Shown here piece after piece: positions 1 to 8,583 of a stretch of 55,703 nt of DNA. Under the pieces are notes generated by a model. It was not told the DNA's origin. It searched no databases and was given only the letters and a program-made list of their open reading frames with translations. The DNA is from Avibacterium gallinarum. GTDB taxonomy: Bacteria; Pseudomonadota; Gammaproteobacteria; Enterobacterales; Pasteurellaceae. Made by a program: the position numbers and the translations under genes. The first letter of the stretch is position 1. Each line of letters starts with the position of its first letter. The stretch covers positions 1-55,703 of the forward strand of contig NZ_PQVJ01000060.1 in assembly GCF_002921135.1 (NCBI RefSeq), read 5' to 3'.

Positions 1-72
1 TGGCAAAAAACACGAAAAATCATTGCAACTGATTATTTTGAAATCACACCGATGAATTATCCAGCAAAGTGC

Positions 73-98
73 GGTGGAAAATTAGCAAGTTTTCCGCC
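73..98. terminator. USS-containing hairpin at the left edge
   Basis: An uptake core (AAGTGCGGTGGAAAA) followed by TTTTCCGCC forms a 9-bp stem with one G-T pair. It probably ends a gene that enters from the left. Reading frame 2 has a stop at 53-55, just before the hairpin, and could be the last 17 codons of that gene. Frame 1 also stays open, to 120. I cannot decide which is real or name the gene. Confidence 0.35.
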
Positions 99-152
99 TA
101 TAAACTCTATAAATTTATAAGATACTATTTGGTATCCTTTCCAGATCTCAAT

Positions 153-1322
153 TTAGATCCAGCCTTTTGTGCGAAATTCTTTCCATACCTGGATCAGATA
201 TGCCATTTCTTCTGGTGTTCCTAACGTTAAACGATTGTAATTCGTTAATGGTGGGAAAGCACGACCAACCACAATATTGTATGCTTTCATTTTCTTAGCG
301 TATTCAACACTATCACCTTTGATGCGATGAAAAATGAAATTCGCACTACTTGCCACATAAGTAAGCCCTAATTCATCAAGCGCTTTCATCACCATACGGC
401 GAGATTCATCTGTAACGCGACGGCTTTCTTGCAAAAAGGCGTTATCCGCTAAGGTTGCACGCGCCGCTACTGCCGCAGTTAAGTTGGTATTATCAGCACT
501 TAAAAATTGGCGTAAATAATCCATTTCTGATTTCGCTGCCACCATATAACCAATCCGCAAACCGGCTAAGGCATACAATTTAGAAAACGTTCTGGTTACA
601 GCCAAACGTTCAGTGCCTTTACGCGCCCATTCTATCGCACTGGTAAATTGCGGATCGCCTTCTGCATATTCTGCATAAGCCTCATCAATCAACAAGCGAT
701 GATTTTCTGGGATATTATCTAACCAAGGAGCTAACTGGCTATTTGGTGTTAGCAATGCCGTTGGGTTATTCGGATTACAAAGATAAATAATGCTAATCCC
801 ATCAAATTGATCTGCCTTGGATCGAATTGCATCAAGATCAAATGAGAGATCTGCTTTTAGTGGAACTTTTACCACTGGTACATTGCGGGCTACAGCATAA
901 TCTTCATAAATACCAAATGTTGGATCGGGCGCAATCACTTGTACCGCTTGTTTTTTATCATTCGCTTGTTGAATCCAGCCTGAAATCACAGCCTCAATGG
1001 CTTCAGAAGAACCATTACCTAATCCTACATTTTCTGTATTAAGATTGAAACGCTTAGCAATATCTTCAATCAAGCCTTCACGCTCACTGTCAGGATAGCG
1101 ATTGGATAAATTAAGATGATTTATTACAGCTTGACGCGCAGAGGCACTCATTCCCAATGAGTTTTCATTGAAGTTTAGCAATAAAGGATGTTCAGCACTT
1201 GGTAGCGTGAACGTTGTCTGTGCGGTAATTGGTTGCGTTTCGGCAAGCACTTTATGATTGAAAAAACCTGCGGCAACACCAGCTGCAGCAAGTTGTAACA
1301 TACGACGACGATTGATTTGCAT
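153..1322 (-). CDS. Tat-exported PLP-dependent aminotransferase (HisC-like)
   Basis: This 389-residue class I/II aminotransferase most resembles histidinol-phosphate aminotransferases. The PLP-binding lysine lies in TRTFSKLYALAGLRIGY, and the substrate/cofactor loops LCNPNNPT and GNGSSEAIE are present. Unlike a cytosolic HisC it starts with a twin-arginine signal (NRRRMLQLAAAGVAAG, then VLA before ETQ), so the folded enzyme with its cofactor is predicted to be exported to the periplasm. AAGGA precedes the ATG. No histidine-biosynthesis genes are nearby, so a role in histidine synthesis is doubtful. The fold and cofactor are clear; the substrate is unknown. Confidence 0.85.
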   Translation of the reverse strand: MQINRRRMLQLAAAGVAAGFFNHKVLAETQPITAQTTFTLPSAEHPLLLNFNENSLGMSASARQAVINHLNLSNRYPDSEREGLIEDIAKRFNLNTENVGLGNGSSEAIEAVISGWIQQANDKKQAVQVIAPDPTFGIYEDYAVARNVPVVKVPLKADLSFDLDAIRSKADQFDGISIIYLCNPNNPTALLTPNSQLAPWLDNIPENHRLLIDEAYAEYAEGDPQFTSAIEWARKGTERLAVTRTFSKLYALAGLRIGYMVAAKSEMDYLRQFLSADNTNLTAAVAARATLADNAFLQESRRVTDESRRMVMKALDELGLTYVASSANFIFHRIKGDSVEYAKKMKAYNIVVGRAFPPLTNYNRLTLGTPEEMAYLIQVWKEFRTKGWI

Positions 1323-1671
1323 AATTATTCCTTATTTAGTTTTAGTCATTAAATTTCAAAACCATAAAACAAGCATTTTAAACACAATAAATCTGCTTAT
1401 TCAAAGTGAGTTAAATTTGTAACATTTCAGCTAACTTGTCAAGTGATAAAACACAAACTTTAACTTTATATGCATAAAAAATGAATTTTAATTCAAGCAA
1501 AGCAATTTTGCTATCGTATGAGAACATTTTCTTGTAGGAAAAAGAAGGAAACTGAGGGAAAACTGAGGAAAACACATTTTGGGGTGCTAATATTGCAACG
1601 CAAAATCCATTTACCCCCTATACAAAGTGCGGTGGAAATTTTTTGAATTTTTCCACCGCACTTTCTTTTAT
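1323..1671. other. Intergenic region, promoter side of the aminotransferase
   Basis: About 350 bp without a gene. It contains the upstream region of the aminotransferase, a short direct duplication (AACTGAGG-GAAAACTGAGG) near 1548-1572, and the USS-pair terminator at 1624-1664. I see no other coding or RNA signal. Confidence 0.5.
1624..1664. terminator. Inverted USS pair, terminator of the yigZ-trkH-hemG operon
   Basis: AAAGTGCGGTGGAAA and its exact reverse complement are separated by 11 bases just after the hemG stop. The 15-bp stem is followed by T-rich sequence on both strands. This is the usual Pasteurellaceae pattern in which a pair of uptake sequences doubles as an intrinsic terminator. 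Confidence 0.75.
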
Positions 1672-2181
1672 CTAATTTAACTGCTTTATCTGCTCTGCAA
1701 ACGCCGCCACTTTTTGCCAATCGGTATATTCAACTTCTTTGCTGGTGTCAGTTTCGCCGCCGGTGATTTTCATAATAAAACGAATCATTATTCGGTCAAA
1801 CCAGCCATAGCGAGGATACATCAATGCGCCAGCAAACACGGCGGCAAAAGTGGGTTTCCAAGCAATGCGTTGTAGAAATTTCCGTACATAGACATTGGTT
1901 TCTGGCGTATTTTTATCAGCTTTGCGTGCAGTGAGATTAACACCAAAAAATGCCGTTTGTTTGTGGTTTAAAAGTGCGGTGTTTTTTTCGATAAATTTAT
2001 AAAGTAATTTATTAAAATGCCCATAACGGATCGATGCACCGATAATAATGCAATCAAATTCCGCTAAGTCCGCCACATTCTCATTAATGCTACGCACTTC
2101 TGCGCTTAATTTTTCCGCCAGAAATTGGGCGATTTTTCGCGTTTGCCCGTCATAGCTAGAATATAAAATCAAGGTTTTCAT
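1672..2181 (-). CDS. hemG: Protoporphyrinogen IX dehydrogenase (menaquinone)
   Basis: HemG is a flavodoxin-like FMN protein that oxidises protoporphyrinogen IX to protoporphyrin IX in haem synthesis, passing electrons to menaquinone at the membrane. The N-terminus LILYSSYDGQTRKIA is the FMN phosphate loop, and the 169-residue length suits the family. I start at the ATG whose first base is the last base of the trkH stop (TAATG), with GGAG upstream; an ATG four codons earlier is less likely. The order yigZ-trkH-hemG is the same as in E. coli. A USS-pair terminator follows. Confidence 0.92.
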   Translation of the reverse strand: MKTLILYSSYDGQTRKIAQFLAEKLSAEVRSINENVADLAEFDCIIIGASIRYGHFNKLLYKFIEKNTALLNHKQTAFFGVNLTARKADKNTPETNVYVRKFLQRIAWKPTFAAVFAGALMYPRYGWFDRIMIRFIMKITGGETDTSKEVEYTDWQKVAAFAEQIKQLN

Positions 2182-3644
2182 TAGGTTCTCCAAAAGGCAG
2201 GGCTAAATAGCACTAATAATGAGAAAACTTCCAAGCGGCCTGCCACCATTGCAAAAGAAAAGACATATTTGGCGCTATCTGGCACGTCGGCAAAGCTGGT
2301 GCTAATCATTCCCAAGCCTGGGCCTGCATTGGTAATCGCAGCAAACACGGCGCCGATGGAATCAAATGCGCTCATTCCACATAAAATAGCTGCGAAAACG
2401 CAGAGCCAGAAGGTTAAGAAAAAAGCGATTAAAAATGCCCAAATACGTTCGATAACGTGCATAGACAAGAGATTATCGCCTAATTTTACGGGAACGACTA
2501 AGTTAGGGTGCACAAGGGATTTTAGCTCGCGCTTAAATTGCAACCATACCACCAAAACGCGGATCATTTTGAGCCCACCTGATGTTGAGCCTGCACAGCC
2601 GCCCAATAGTCCTGCGAACACTAGCATCATTCCTAAAAAAGGTGGTAACTGATTGAAATCAAATAAGGTGTAACCCGACGTCATCGCCATTGAGGCCGAT
2701 TGCGCGCTCCCCTGCGCGAAGGCATCAATTAAGGAAAGGTTATCGAAAGAAAGGTATAGCCCAAGGGATAGCACCAAAATAAAGAAGCCTTGCACTAAAC
2801 AAAAGAAGCGAAATTCGGGATCGTGCCAGTAAGTTTTCCATAGGCTTTGGTGCTTCCAATGGGTTAGCGCGGTGATGTGCAGCCCAAAGTTGCAGCCAGC
2901 TACCAGCATAAAAAAGGCAGCCAGAAAGTAAATAGTGGAATTGTTGAAATAGCCTAAATTCGCGTCGTGGGTGGACATTCCGCCATTAGACACGGTAGAG
3001 AAACTATGAGAAATCGCGTCAAATAGCGACATTCCCGCGCCCCAATAGGCAATAATACACACAGTGGTCAGCACGCAATATAAAATCCACAACAACTTTG
3101 CCACTTCTGCAATTCTGGGAAGATTTTTCTGATCTTTAAGCGGCCCTGAGGATTCAATACGATAAAGCTGACTACCACCAATGCCCAAAATTGGCACAAC
3201 TGCCACCACTAACACGATCAATCCCATTCCGCCTAGCCATTGCAAAAGTTGGCGATAAAATAAAATGGATTTAGGTAAATTATCCAGCCCCGACATCACC
3301 GTGGCGCCTGTGGTAGTGAGTGCTGAAAAGGCTTCAAAGGTGGCATCGGCAAAGCTCATTGTTAATTCATCAAATAATAAGAAAGGGATCACCGCCAATA
3401 AACTGAGCAACACCCAGAACGCCACCACAATAAGAAAGCCTTCTCTGGCACGCAATTCCTGTTTATGTTGATGACAGCTCCACCACAACAACGTACCAAA
3501 AGAAAAGCTGGCAATAAAGGCTTGCATAAAGGCTTTTCCGCCACCATCGCCATAAATCAGCGCCACAAAAGCTGGCACGAGCATTGTGGCTGAGAAGCAC
3601 ATCACCAAAATGCCGATAATTCGAAAAATAGATAATATATGCAC
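2181..3644 (-). CDS. trkH: Trk potassium uptake system membrane subunit TrkH
   Basis: TrkH is the inner-membrane potassium channel/transporter subunit regulated by TrkA. The 487 residues contain repeated membrane-pore-membrane units with selectivity-filter-like segments [19 protein letters not shown] and TNAGPGLG, and end in SPAFWRT. The length is close to the E. coli protein (483). The gene lies 11 bp after yigZ and overlaps hemG by one base, so the three are probably one transcript with coupled translation. Confidence 0.95.
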   Translation of the reverse strand: MHILSIFRIIGILVMCFSATMLVPAFVALIYGDGGGKAFMQAFIASFSFGTLLWWSCHQHKQELRAREGFLIVVAFWVLLSLLAVIPFLLFDELTMSFADATFEAFSALTTTGATVMSGLDNLPKSILFYRQLLQWLGGMGLIVLVVAVVPILGIGGSQLYRIESSGPLKDQKNLPRIAEVAKLLWILYCVLTTVCIIAYWGAGMSLFDAISHSFSTVSNGGMSTHDANLGYFNNSTIYFLAAFFMLVAGCNFGLHITALTHWKHQSLWKTYWHDPEFRFFCLVQGFFILVLSLGLYLSFDNLSLIDAFAQGSAQSASMAMTSGYTLFDFNQLPPFLGMMLVFAGLLGGCAGSTSGGLKMIRVLVVWLQFKRELKSLVHPNLVVPVKLGDNLLSMHVIERIWAFLIAFFLTFWLCVFAAILCGMSAFDSIGAVFAAITNAGPGLGMISTSFADVPDSAKYVFSFAMVAGRLEVFSLLVLFSPAFWRT

Positions 3645-3655
3645 AATGTTCTCTC

Positions 3656-4264
3656 TTATTTTATTGCGATGATGTTCAACTGCCCTGCCGAGCGTTCGGT
3701 TAATTCTCGTTCAAACGCAAGGCGTTTATCAGGACGAATTGCCAGCACAAAATGCACTTTTTCTTGGAAATCTTGCGATTCAATCAACACATCTTGCTGC
3801 TCGCATAAATGTTGTAGCCAGTTAATTTGGTCATAATCGCAAGTTAAACGAAAATGTTCTCGTTCCACTTTCATTGTGGTTTCAAGCAATTTCAACGCCT
3901 GTTGCACGCCGTTGCCATAAGCACGCACTAAACCGCCCGTGCCGAGCAAAATTCCGCCATAATAGCGCACCACAACAGCACTGATCTCACCAATTTGGCT
4001 ACCCAACAAGGCATTTAGCATTGGTTTACCAGCTGTGCCTGCGGGTTCGCCATCATCAGAAAAGCCTAAGGATTGAGAATCCGAAGGCTTGCCCGCCACC
4101 GCCGCCCAACAATGATGGCGTGCATTAGGGTGCTGGGTACGAATTTCCTGCCAAAAGGCTTTCGCTTGTTCTAAACCTTCTGTATGTTTGAGATAAGTGA
4201 TAAAACGGCTTTTCTTAATTTCTTCTTCAAAAACCACCGCACTTTGCGGGATTAAATATTCCAT
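3656..4264 (-). CDS. yigZ: YigZ/IMPACT family protein
   Basis: This 202-residue member of the IMPACT/UPF0029 family has the N-terminal segment [13 protein letters not shown] and the conserved [16 protein letters not shown] and [20 protein letters not shown] motifs. The bacterial protein's biochemical role is not firmly known; the eukaryotic relative acts in translation control. It heads the yigZ-trkH-hemG operon, as in E. coli. It is divergent from tusA across a 75-bp gap that must hold both promoters. Confidence 0.9.
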   Translation of the reverse strand: MEYLIPQSAVVFEEEIKKSRFITYLKHTEGLEQAKAFWQEIRTQHPNARHHCWAAVAGKPSDSQSLGFSDDGEPAGTAGKPMLNALLGSQIGEISAVVVRYYGGILLGTGGLVRAYGNGVQQALKLLETTMKVEREHFRLTCDYDQINWLQHLCEQQDVLIESQDFQEKVHFVLAIRPDKRLAFERELTERSAGQLNIIAIK

Positions 4265-4339
4265 AACCCAGACTAACTTTGACCGATATTTAATTGAACG
4301 GTATTATACGCACAAAATCACTTCAACGAAAAATAAACA

Positions 4340-4579
4340 ATGAACGAAATTCACATTCACCAACAGTTAGACACCCAAGGGCTGCGCTGCCCAGAACCCG
4401 TAATGCTGGTGCGCAAACAAATTCGCCATATGCAAGAGGGCGAAGTGTTGCTCATTCTTGCCGATGATCCCGCCACCACAAGAGATATTCCGAGTTTTTG
4501 TCAATTTATGGATCATCGCTTACTTAAAAGCGAAACAGAAAGCACACCGTTTAAATATTGGGTGCAAAAGGGGCAGTAA
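4340..4579 (+). CDS. tusA: TusA/SirA-family sulfurtransferase
   Basis: This 79-residue sulfur carrier has the family CPxP motif in [17 protein letters not shown]; the cysteine there carries the persulfide. TusA relays sulfur from IscS to TusBCD for 2-thiolation of tRNA wobble uridines. It is a single gene followed by a strong bidirectional terminator and is convergent with gpmA. Other TusA-like paralogues exist, so the exact sulfur pathway is inferred from size and motif. Confidence 0.85.
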   Translation: MNEIHIHQQLDTQGLRCPEPVMLVRKQIRHMQEGEVLLILADDPATTRDIPSFCQFMDHRLLKSETESTPFKYWVQKGQ

Positions 4580-4591
4580 AAAGCAAAATAA

Positions 4592-4614
4592 AAAGGTGCG
4601 TTAAACGCACCTTT
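4592..4614. terminator. Bidirectional terminator between tusA and gpmA
   Basis: AAAGGTGCG and CGCACCTTT form a 9-bp stem with a short loop, A-rich on the left and T-rich on the right. It serves the convergent tusA (plus) and gpmA (minus) transcripts. Confidence 0.8.
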
Positions 4615-4629
4615 GTTTTATTAGAACAA

Positions 4630-5313
4630 TTATAGATAGAATTTATCTACAAAGTTTAATTTGTCATCAAGTTTTAACACTAACGGCTGACCTGTTGGGA
4701 TTTCAAAATCCATAATGTCTTCATCAGAAATGCCGATAATGTGTTTTGCCAACGCTCGTAATGAGTTACCGTGCGCAGTTACTAATACACGTTTACCAGA
4801 TAATAATGCAGGGGCGATTTGATCTTCCCAGAATGGTAATACACGCTCTAAGGTAACTTTTAAGTTTTCGCCATCTGGAATCACATCTGGTGGTAAGTTG
4901 GCATAGCGGCGATCCTTGTGCGCTGAATTTGGATCATTTGGATCTAATAATGGTGGTAAAGTGTCGTAAGAACGGCGCCAGATATGTACTTGCTCATCAC
5001 CATATTTTTCTGCTGTGGCTTTTTTGTCTAAGCCTTGTAATTCGCCGTAATGACGCTCATTTAAACGCCAGCTTTTCACTTGTGGAATCCAAAGTTGGTT
5101 AGATTCTTCTAACACGATGTTACAGGTTTTAATTGCACGAGTTAATACAGAAGTAAAGGCAATATCAAACTCATAGCCCGCATCTAATAATTTTTTACCC
5201 GCTGCTTTGGCTTCTTCTACGCCACGCTCGGTTAAATTCACATCGCGCCAGCCAGTAAATAAGTTTTTTGCATTCCATTCACTAAAACCGTGACGAATAA
5301 ACACCAATTCCAT
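4630..5313 (-). CDS. gpmA: 2,3-bisphosphoglycerate-dependent phosphoglycerate mutase
   Basis: GpmA interconverts 3- and 2-phosphoglycerate in glycolysis. The N-terminus [11 protein letters not shown] holds the phosphohistidine, [14 protein letters not shown] is the substrate loop, and [11 protein letters not shown] holds the second catalytic histidine. The 227-residue length matches Haemophilus-type dPGM rather than the 250-residue E. coli form. AGGAG lies 6-10 bp upstream of the ATG. It is divergent from envC. Confidence 0.95.
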   Translation of the reverse strand: MELVFIRHGFSEWNAKNLFTGWRDVNLTERGVEEAKAAGKKLLDAGYEFDIAFTSVLTRAIKTCNIVLEESNQLWIPQVKSWRLNERHYGELQGLDKKATAEKYGDEQVHIWRRSYDTLPPLLDPNDPNSAHKDRRYANLPPDVIPDGENLKVTLERVLPFWEDQIAPALLSGKRVLVTAHGNSLRALAKHIIGISDEDIMDFEIPTGQPLVLKLDDKLNFVDKFYL

Positions 5314-5554
5314 AAAAATCTCCTAATGTTAATGAAAAAATACTGGGCATTTTATAGCAAAAATTTCCATCTTTTAAAAGGAAAAAGCACGACTTTCCTG
5401 ATCTTTCGCAAGGATTTGCTAGGTTGTGATTTTGCCCTAAGCGAGGATTTTCAGATTTGTACAAAAATTTTCCGCCGAACATTTAGCGACTTGCGCAAAT
5501 AATGGTATAGTTATGCACATTTTTAGTCGCCAGTTTTAGTTTCTAATTTTATTA

Positions 5555-6769
5555 ATGAGAGAAAAAACGTTGAAAAAAATCACCGCACTTTTCTTTTTTA
5601 CCTGCACCCTACCTTTCACTGTGCAGAGTGCGGATCTATCTGCGATCCAAAAACAGATCAAACAGCAAGAACAGAAAATTGCTGAACAAAAGCGTGAACA
5701 AAATAAATTGCAATCCACCCTAAAAAATCAAGAATTGCAAATTAACGGCGTGGTCGGCCAACTGCGCAAAACAGAATCTGACCTAAAAGCAATTCGCAAA
5801 ATGATGGCGGATACAGATAAACAAATCAAACACTTAGAAAGACAAGAAAAAAATCAGAAAGAAAAACTGGCTAAACAGATCGATGCAATGTACCGCTCGG
5901 GGATTAATCCTTCAATGTTGGAGAAACTGTTTTCCGAAGATGCTAAAAAAGCGGAGCGAATGAAAGCTTATTATGATCATATGAACCAAGCTCGCCTTGC
6001 ATTAATTGAAGATCTGAAACAAACGCAAGCACAGCTCAAGAAAGAAAAAGCCAATATTCAAGATCAGCAAAAAGAGCAACAAAATCAGCTCAATGAGCAA
6101 AAAAAGCAACAGCAAAGTTTGCAAAAAGTGCAGCGTGAACGCCAATCCACGCTCAATCAGCTGAATAAAAGTTTAGCCAAAGATCAGAATAAATTGGACA
6201 GCTTGAAAGCGAACGAAAATGCCTTACGCCAACAAATTCAGCGTGCGGAACAGCAGGCGCGTGAGCAAGAAAAGCGTGAACGTGAAGCCTTAGCACAGAA
6301 AAAACGCCAAGAGGAACAAAAAAGCCAAAAACCTTACACACCAACGGCGCAAGAAAAACAGCTTATGGCAAGCAGTTCAGGGCTGGGCAAACCACAAAGA
6401 CAATATCAATATCCCGTATCAGGAAAAATTCTTAACCGTTTCGGTTCAACGCAAATGGGCGAGCTTAAATGGAAAGGGATCGTGATTGGGGCAAATGCAG
6501 GGGCGTCTGTACGCGCAATTGCCGATGGGCGCGTGATTTTGGCAAGCTGGCTACAAGGTTATGGACTAATGGTGATCATCAAACACGGTGAAAATGATCT
6601 GAGCTTATACGGCTACAACCGCGCCGTGTCAGTCCGAGAAGGGCAACTGGTGAAAGCAGGACAGAAAATTGCCGAAGTGGGATCATCTGGCGGACAATCA
6701 CGCTCAGGGCTGTATTTTGAAATTCGCCGCAAAGGCGTCGCGGTCAATCCAACAGGCTGGTTGCGATAA
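5555..6769 (+). CDS. envC: Murein hydrolase activator EnvC
   Basis: EnvC is a periplasmic activator of the septal amidases. The sequence shows a signal peptide (KKITALFFFTCTLPFTVQSA), a long Gln/Lys-rich coiled coil (about residues 25-245) and a C-terminal LytM/M23 domain (about 285-404). The zinc-ligand positions are not conserved: KGIVIGA, IIKHGENDLSLYGYN and LYFEIR stand where active enzymes have metal-binding His/Asp, so the domain is regulatory, as in E. coli. A TTG at 5570 gives a cleaner signal peptide and may be the true start. The stop overlaps the next ATG by one base. Confidence 0.9.
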   Translation: MREKTLKKITALFFFTCTLPFTVQSADLSAIQKQIKQQEQKIAEQKREQNKLQSTLKNQELQINGVVGQLRKTESDLKAIRKMMADTDKQIKHLERQEKNQKEKLAKQIDAMYRSGINPSMLEKLFSEDAKKAERMKAYYDHMNQARLALIEDLKQTQAQLKKEKANIQDQQKEQQNQLNEQKKQQQSLQKVQRERQSTLNQLNKSLAKDQNKLDSLKANENALRQQIQRAEQQAREQEKREREALAQKKRQEEQKSQKPYTPTAQEKQLMASSSGLGKPQRQYQYPVSGKILNRFGSTQMGELKWKGIVIGANAGASVRAIADGRVILASWLQGYGLMVIIKHGENDLSLYGYNRAVSVREGQLVKAGQKIAEVGSSGGQSRSGLYFEIRRKGVAVNPTGWLR

Positions 6770-7659
6770 TGAAAAACTCTAATCAAAAACAACGCGTGAA
6801 AAAACAATTCATAAAGAAAGCAAGTGCGGTCAAAATTTTGTTTATTTTTTCCACCGCACTTTGCTTGAGCCTACTCCCCACAATTGCACTCAGCCAATCG
6901 CGTCTTGCCATTGTGATTGATGATGTGGGCTATCGCCCGAAAGAAGATGCCGCCATTTATGCAATGCCGAAAGAAATCTCGGTGGCAATTATTCCTTCTG
7001 CACCTTACGCCAAACAGCGTAATGATCAGGCAAAACAGCAAAATCGTGATGTTCTTATTCATCTGCCAATGCAGCCGATGGGAAGCCATAAAATTGAAGC
7101 TGGCGGGCTAAGCCTTGGAATGTCGCAACAAGCCGTGCGAGAAAAAGTGCAAAATGCGAAGAAAACCGTTTCTGCCGCCATTGGCTTAAACAACCATATG
7201 GGCAGTGCGGCAACGGCGGATCAAGGTTTAATGACAAAGTTAATGATCGCATTGCAAGAACAGCATTTGTTTTTCTTAGATAGCCGAACCATTGGTCGTT
7301 CAGTGGCAAGTAAAACCGCAAAGCAACAAGGCGTAAAAGCCCTAGATCGCCATATTTTCTTAGATGATAGCGATGCGTTCGCCGATGTTCAACGCCAATT
7401 TCAACAAGCCATTACCTATGCACGCAAACACGGCACTGCGATTGTGATTGGCCACCCACGCAAAAACACCGTTGCCGTGCTACAAAATGGTTTACGCACT
7501 CTGCCGAAAGACATTCAATTGGTTAATATGGGCAGCTTATGGCGTGGCGAAAAAGTGGTACCAATCAAGCCGTTTATTATGCTATTTAACACTACCCCAG
7601 CGCCAACTTCCGTTGCACCTTTTCAAGATGTGCCATTATTGCGGGGAATTCCAAGATAA
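6769..7659 (+). CDS. yibQ: Divergent polysaccharide deacetylase family protein (YibQ-like)
   Basis: The mature part begins with RLAIVIDDVGYRP and contains IPSAPYA, HLPMQPMG, LNNHMGSAATAD, FFLDSRT and IVIGHPRKNTV, which are the conserved blocks of the divergent polysaccharide deacetylase (YibQ) family. The N-terminus is a long signal peptide or anchor. The gene is translationally coupled to envC (TAATG). The envC-yibQ pair beside a phosphoglycerate mutase gene resembles the E. coli arrangement. The enzymatic role is unknown; context suggests envelope or septal peptidoglycan work. Two inverted USS copies lie inside the signal-peptide codons. Confidence 0.85.
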   Translation: MKNSNQKQRVKKQFIKKASAVKILFIFSTALCLSLLPTIALSQSRLAIVIDDVGYRPKEDAAIYAMPKEISVAIIPSAPYAKQRNDQAKQQNRDVLIHLPMQPMGSHKIEAGGLSLGMSQQAVREKVQNAKKTVSAAIGLNNHMGSAATADQGLMTKLMIALQEQHLFFLDSRTIGRSVASKTAKQQGVKALDRHIFLDDSDAFADVQRQFQQAITYARKHGTAIVIGHPRKNTVAVLQNGLRTLPKDIQLVNMGSLWRGEKVVPIKPFIMLFNTTPAPTSVAPFQDVPLLRGIPR

Positions 7660-7676
7660 AAGGAAATGAAAAGAAG

Positions 7677-7699
7677 TGGCGGAGACAATGGGAGTTGAA
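7677..7699. repeat. attL: copy of the selC 3' end
   Basis: This 23-bp segment repeats the 3' end of the selenocysteine tRNA gene, including the CCA complement (TGGCGGA then GACAATGGGAGTTGAA). It lacks one A relative to the tRNA copy at 20617-20640. It lies 17 bp after the yibQ stop and marks the left boundary of the integrated element. Confidence 0.85.
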
Positions 7700-7746
7700 T
7701 TTAAAGGATAACATATTGATTTATATAGATATTAATTTTATGTCAC

Positions 7747-7778
7747 CTATTTTCTAGTACAATTTCTAGTACAATTAT
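7747..7778. repeat. 32-bp terminal direct repeat, left copy (possible integrase arm site)
   Basis: The segment is a tandem of TTTCTAGTACAA units and is identical over 32 bp to 20467-20498 at the other end of the island. Single inverted copies of the unit lie at 20329-20340 and 20407-20419, beside the integrase start. The position just inside each att site suggests arm-type binding sites for the integrase or an excisionase. Confidence 0.65.
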
Positions 7779-8111
7779 CCAAAGTCACTTGTTATTTAGT
7801 CTATTTCTTGAACAATTATTTCGGACGTATTAGGGGCGTTTTATAGCTGCGTAAAAAGTGGCTTTTCTGTGTGATGTTTTTCGCAGTGGTGGATCTGCTC
7901 TTTTGGTCTATTTTCTAGTGGTGAATTTTCTATAAGGGAAATTTTAGAAATGTGGCCAGCCTCATTATAAAATAAAAATCTTATTATGCTGTTCTTTTAC
8001 TGGTTAAAAATCACCCACGCTATTTATTGGCATTTTGAAAGATTTCACCTATAAATTACATTTATCTAAAATTTACGAAAAAAATATTTTTTTATTTATT
8101 TAAGCAAAAAA

Positions 8112-8224
8112 CGTAGACGCATAGACGCGCCCCGATTTTTAAAAATTATTTCCTTTATTTTCAATGAATTAACCCCTAAAAAGTGCGTCTATGGAGTGTA
8201 GACGCACTTAGACGCAGTAGACGC
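8112..8224. repeat. TAGACGC iteron cluster, left (candidate replication origin)
   Basis: TAGACGC occurs at 8114, 8122, 8199, 8209 and 8218, with one inverted copy at 8185. The two groups flank an AT-rich spacer. CGTAGACGCATAGACGC (8112-8128) recurs inverted at 18947-18963, and TAGACGCAGTAGACGC (8209-8224) recurs directly at 18879-18894. Iterons around AT-rich DNA, downstream of the replication gene, resemble phage-satellite origins. Confidence 0.6.
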
Positions 8225-8431
8225 GGCGATTTTATTTAACGTATTGATTTAATTAAATATTGTTATTTTTGGAGTGTCTATGCCGTGTCTACACTAAGAC
8301 GATTTTTGATGAAAATTCGATGATTTAGGCGAGAATTTCCCCTTTTGCCAGGTTATTTTTAGAGAGAAATAAATAGTTAAAATCTATCAAAATAGAGCCC
8401 AAAAACGCCCATTATGGGGCGTTGGTCGCGG

Positions 8432-8533
8432 CTAAAGTGTAAGCTGTGTCGCTTTACAGTCGTAAATATTCGCTAATCGTTCAAGTGTTTTTTTCTGTGG
8501 CTTGTTGTTTTTGATACTGTAAGAAATCACCAT
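8432..8533 (-). pseudogene. Remnant of a Cro/CI-type helix-turn-helix gene
   Basis: A 33-codon reading frame encodes SYSIKNNKPQKKTLERLANI and ends in KATQLTL. This looks like the recognition helix and following helices of an XRE-family repressor with its N-terminal half missing. It lies downstream of the terminator that ends the island operon and has no clear ribosome binding site. I read it as a decayed regulator rather than a working gene. Confidence 0.4.
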
Positions 8534-8544
8534 AGAAAGATAAA

Positions 8545-8570
8545 AAAAGAGCCGTTTTATTGGCTCTTTT
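8545..8570 (-). terminator. Terminator after the DUF927 gene
   Basis: On the minus strand, AAAAGAGCC and GGCTCTTTT form a 9-bp stem with an 8-base loop followed by more T residues. It begins 14 bp after the DUF927 stop and ends the island's long minus-strand transcript. Confidence 0.8.
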
Positions 8571-8583
8571 GGGGATATGGTGG

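Larger units (their letters stand above)
7700..8431. other. Non-coding left end of the island
   Basis: About 730 bp with no credible gene. It holds the 32-bp arm-like repeat, further TATTTTCTAGT fragments near 7910, a long AT-rich tract (about 8030-8105) and the TAGACGC iteron cluster (8112-8224). This is what one expects of an att-proximal and replication-origin region. Confidence 0.6.

Noticed and set aside
1-120. Partial CDS at the left edge
   Set aside because: Two frames are open from the edge (to 55 and to 120). Neither gives a recognisable protein, so no coding call is made.
1624-1664. Frequent AAGTGCGGT inverted pairs as novel regulatory elements
   Set aside because: They are the known Haemophilus-type DNA uptake sequences, often used as terminators; the same applies at 24129, 30265 and elsewhere.
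5555-6769. EnvC as an active LytM endopeptidase
   Set aside because: The zinc-ligand positions of M23 enzymes are replaced; the protein is the degenerate activator type.
8112-8224. TAGACGC repeats as a CRISPR array
   Set aside because: Units are only 7 bp with irregular spacing and mixed orientation, and no cas genes are present. They fit iterons.
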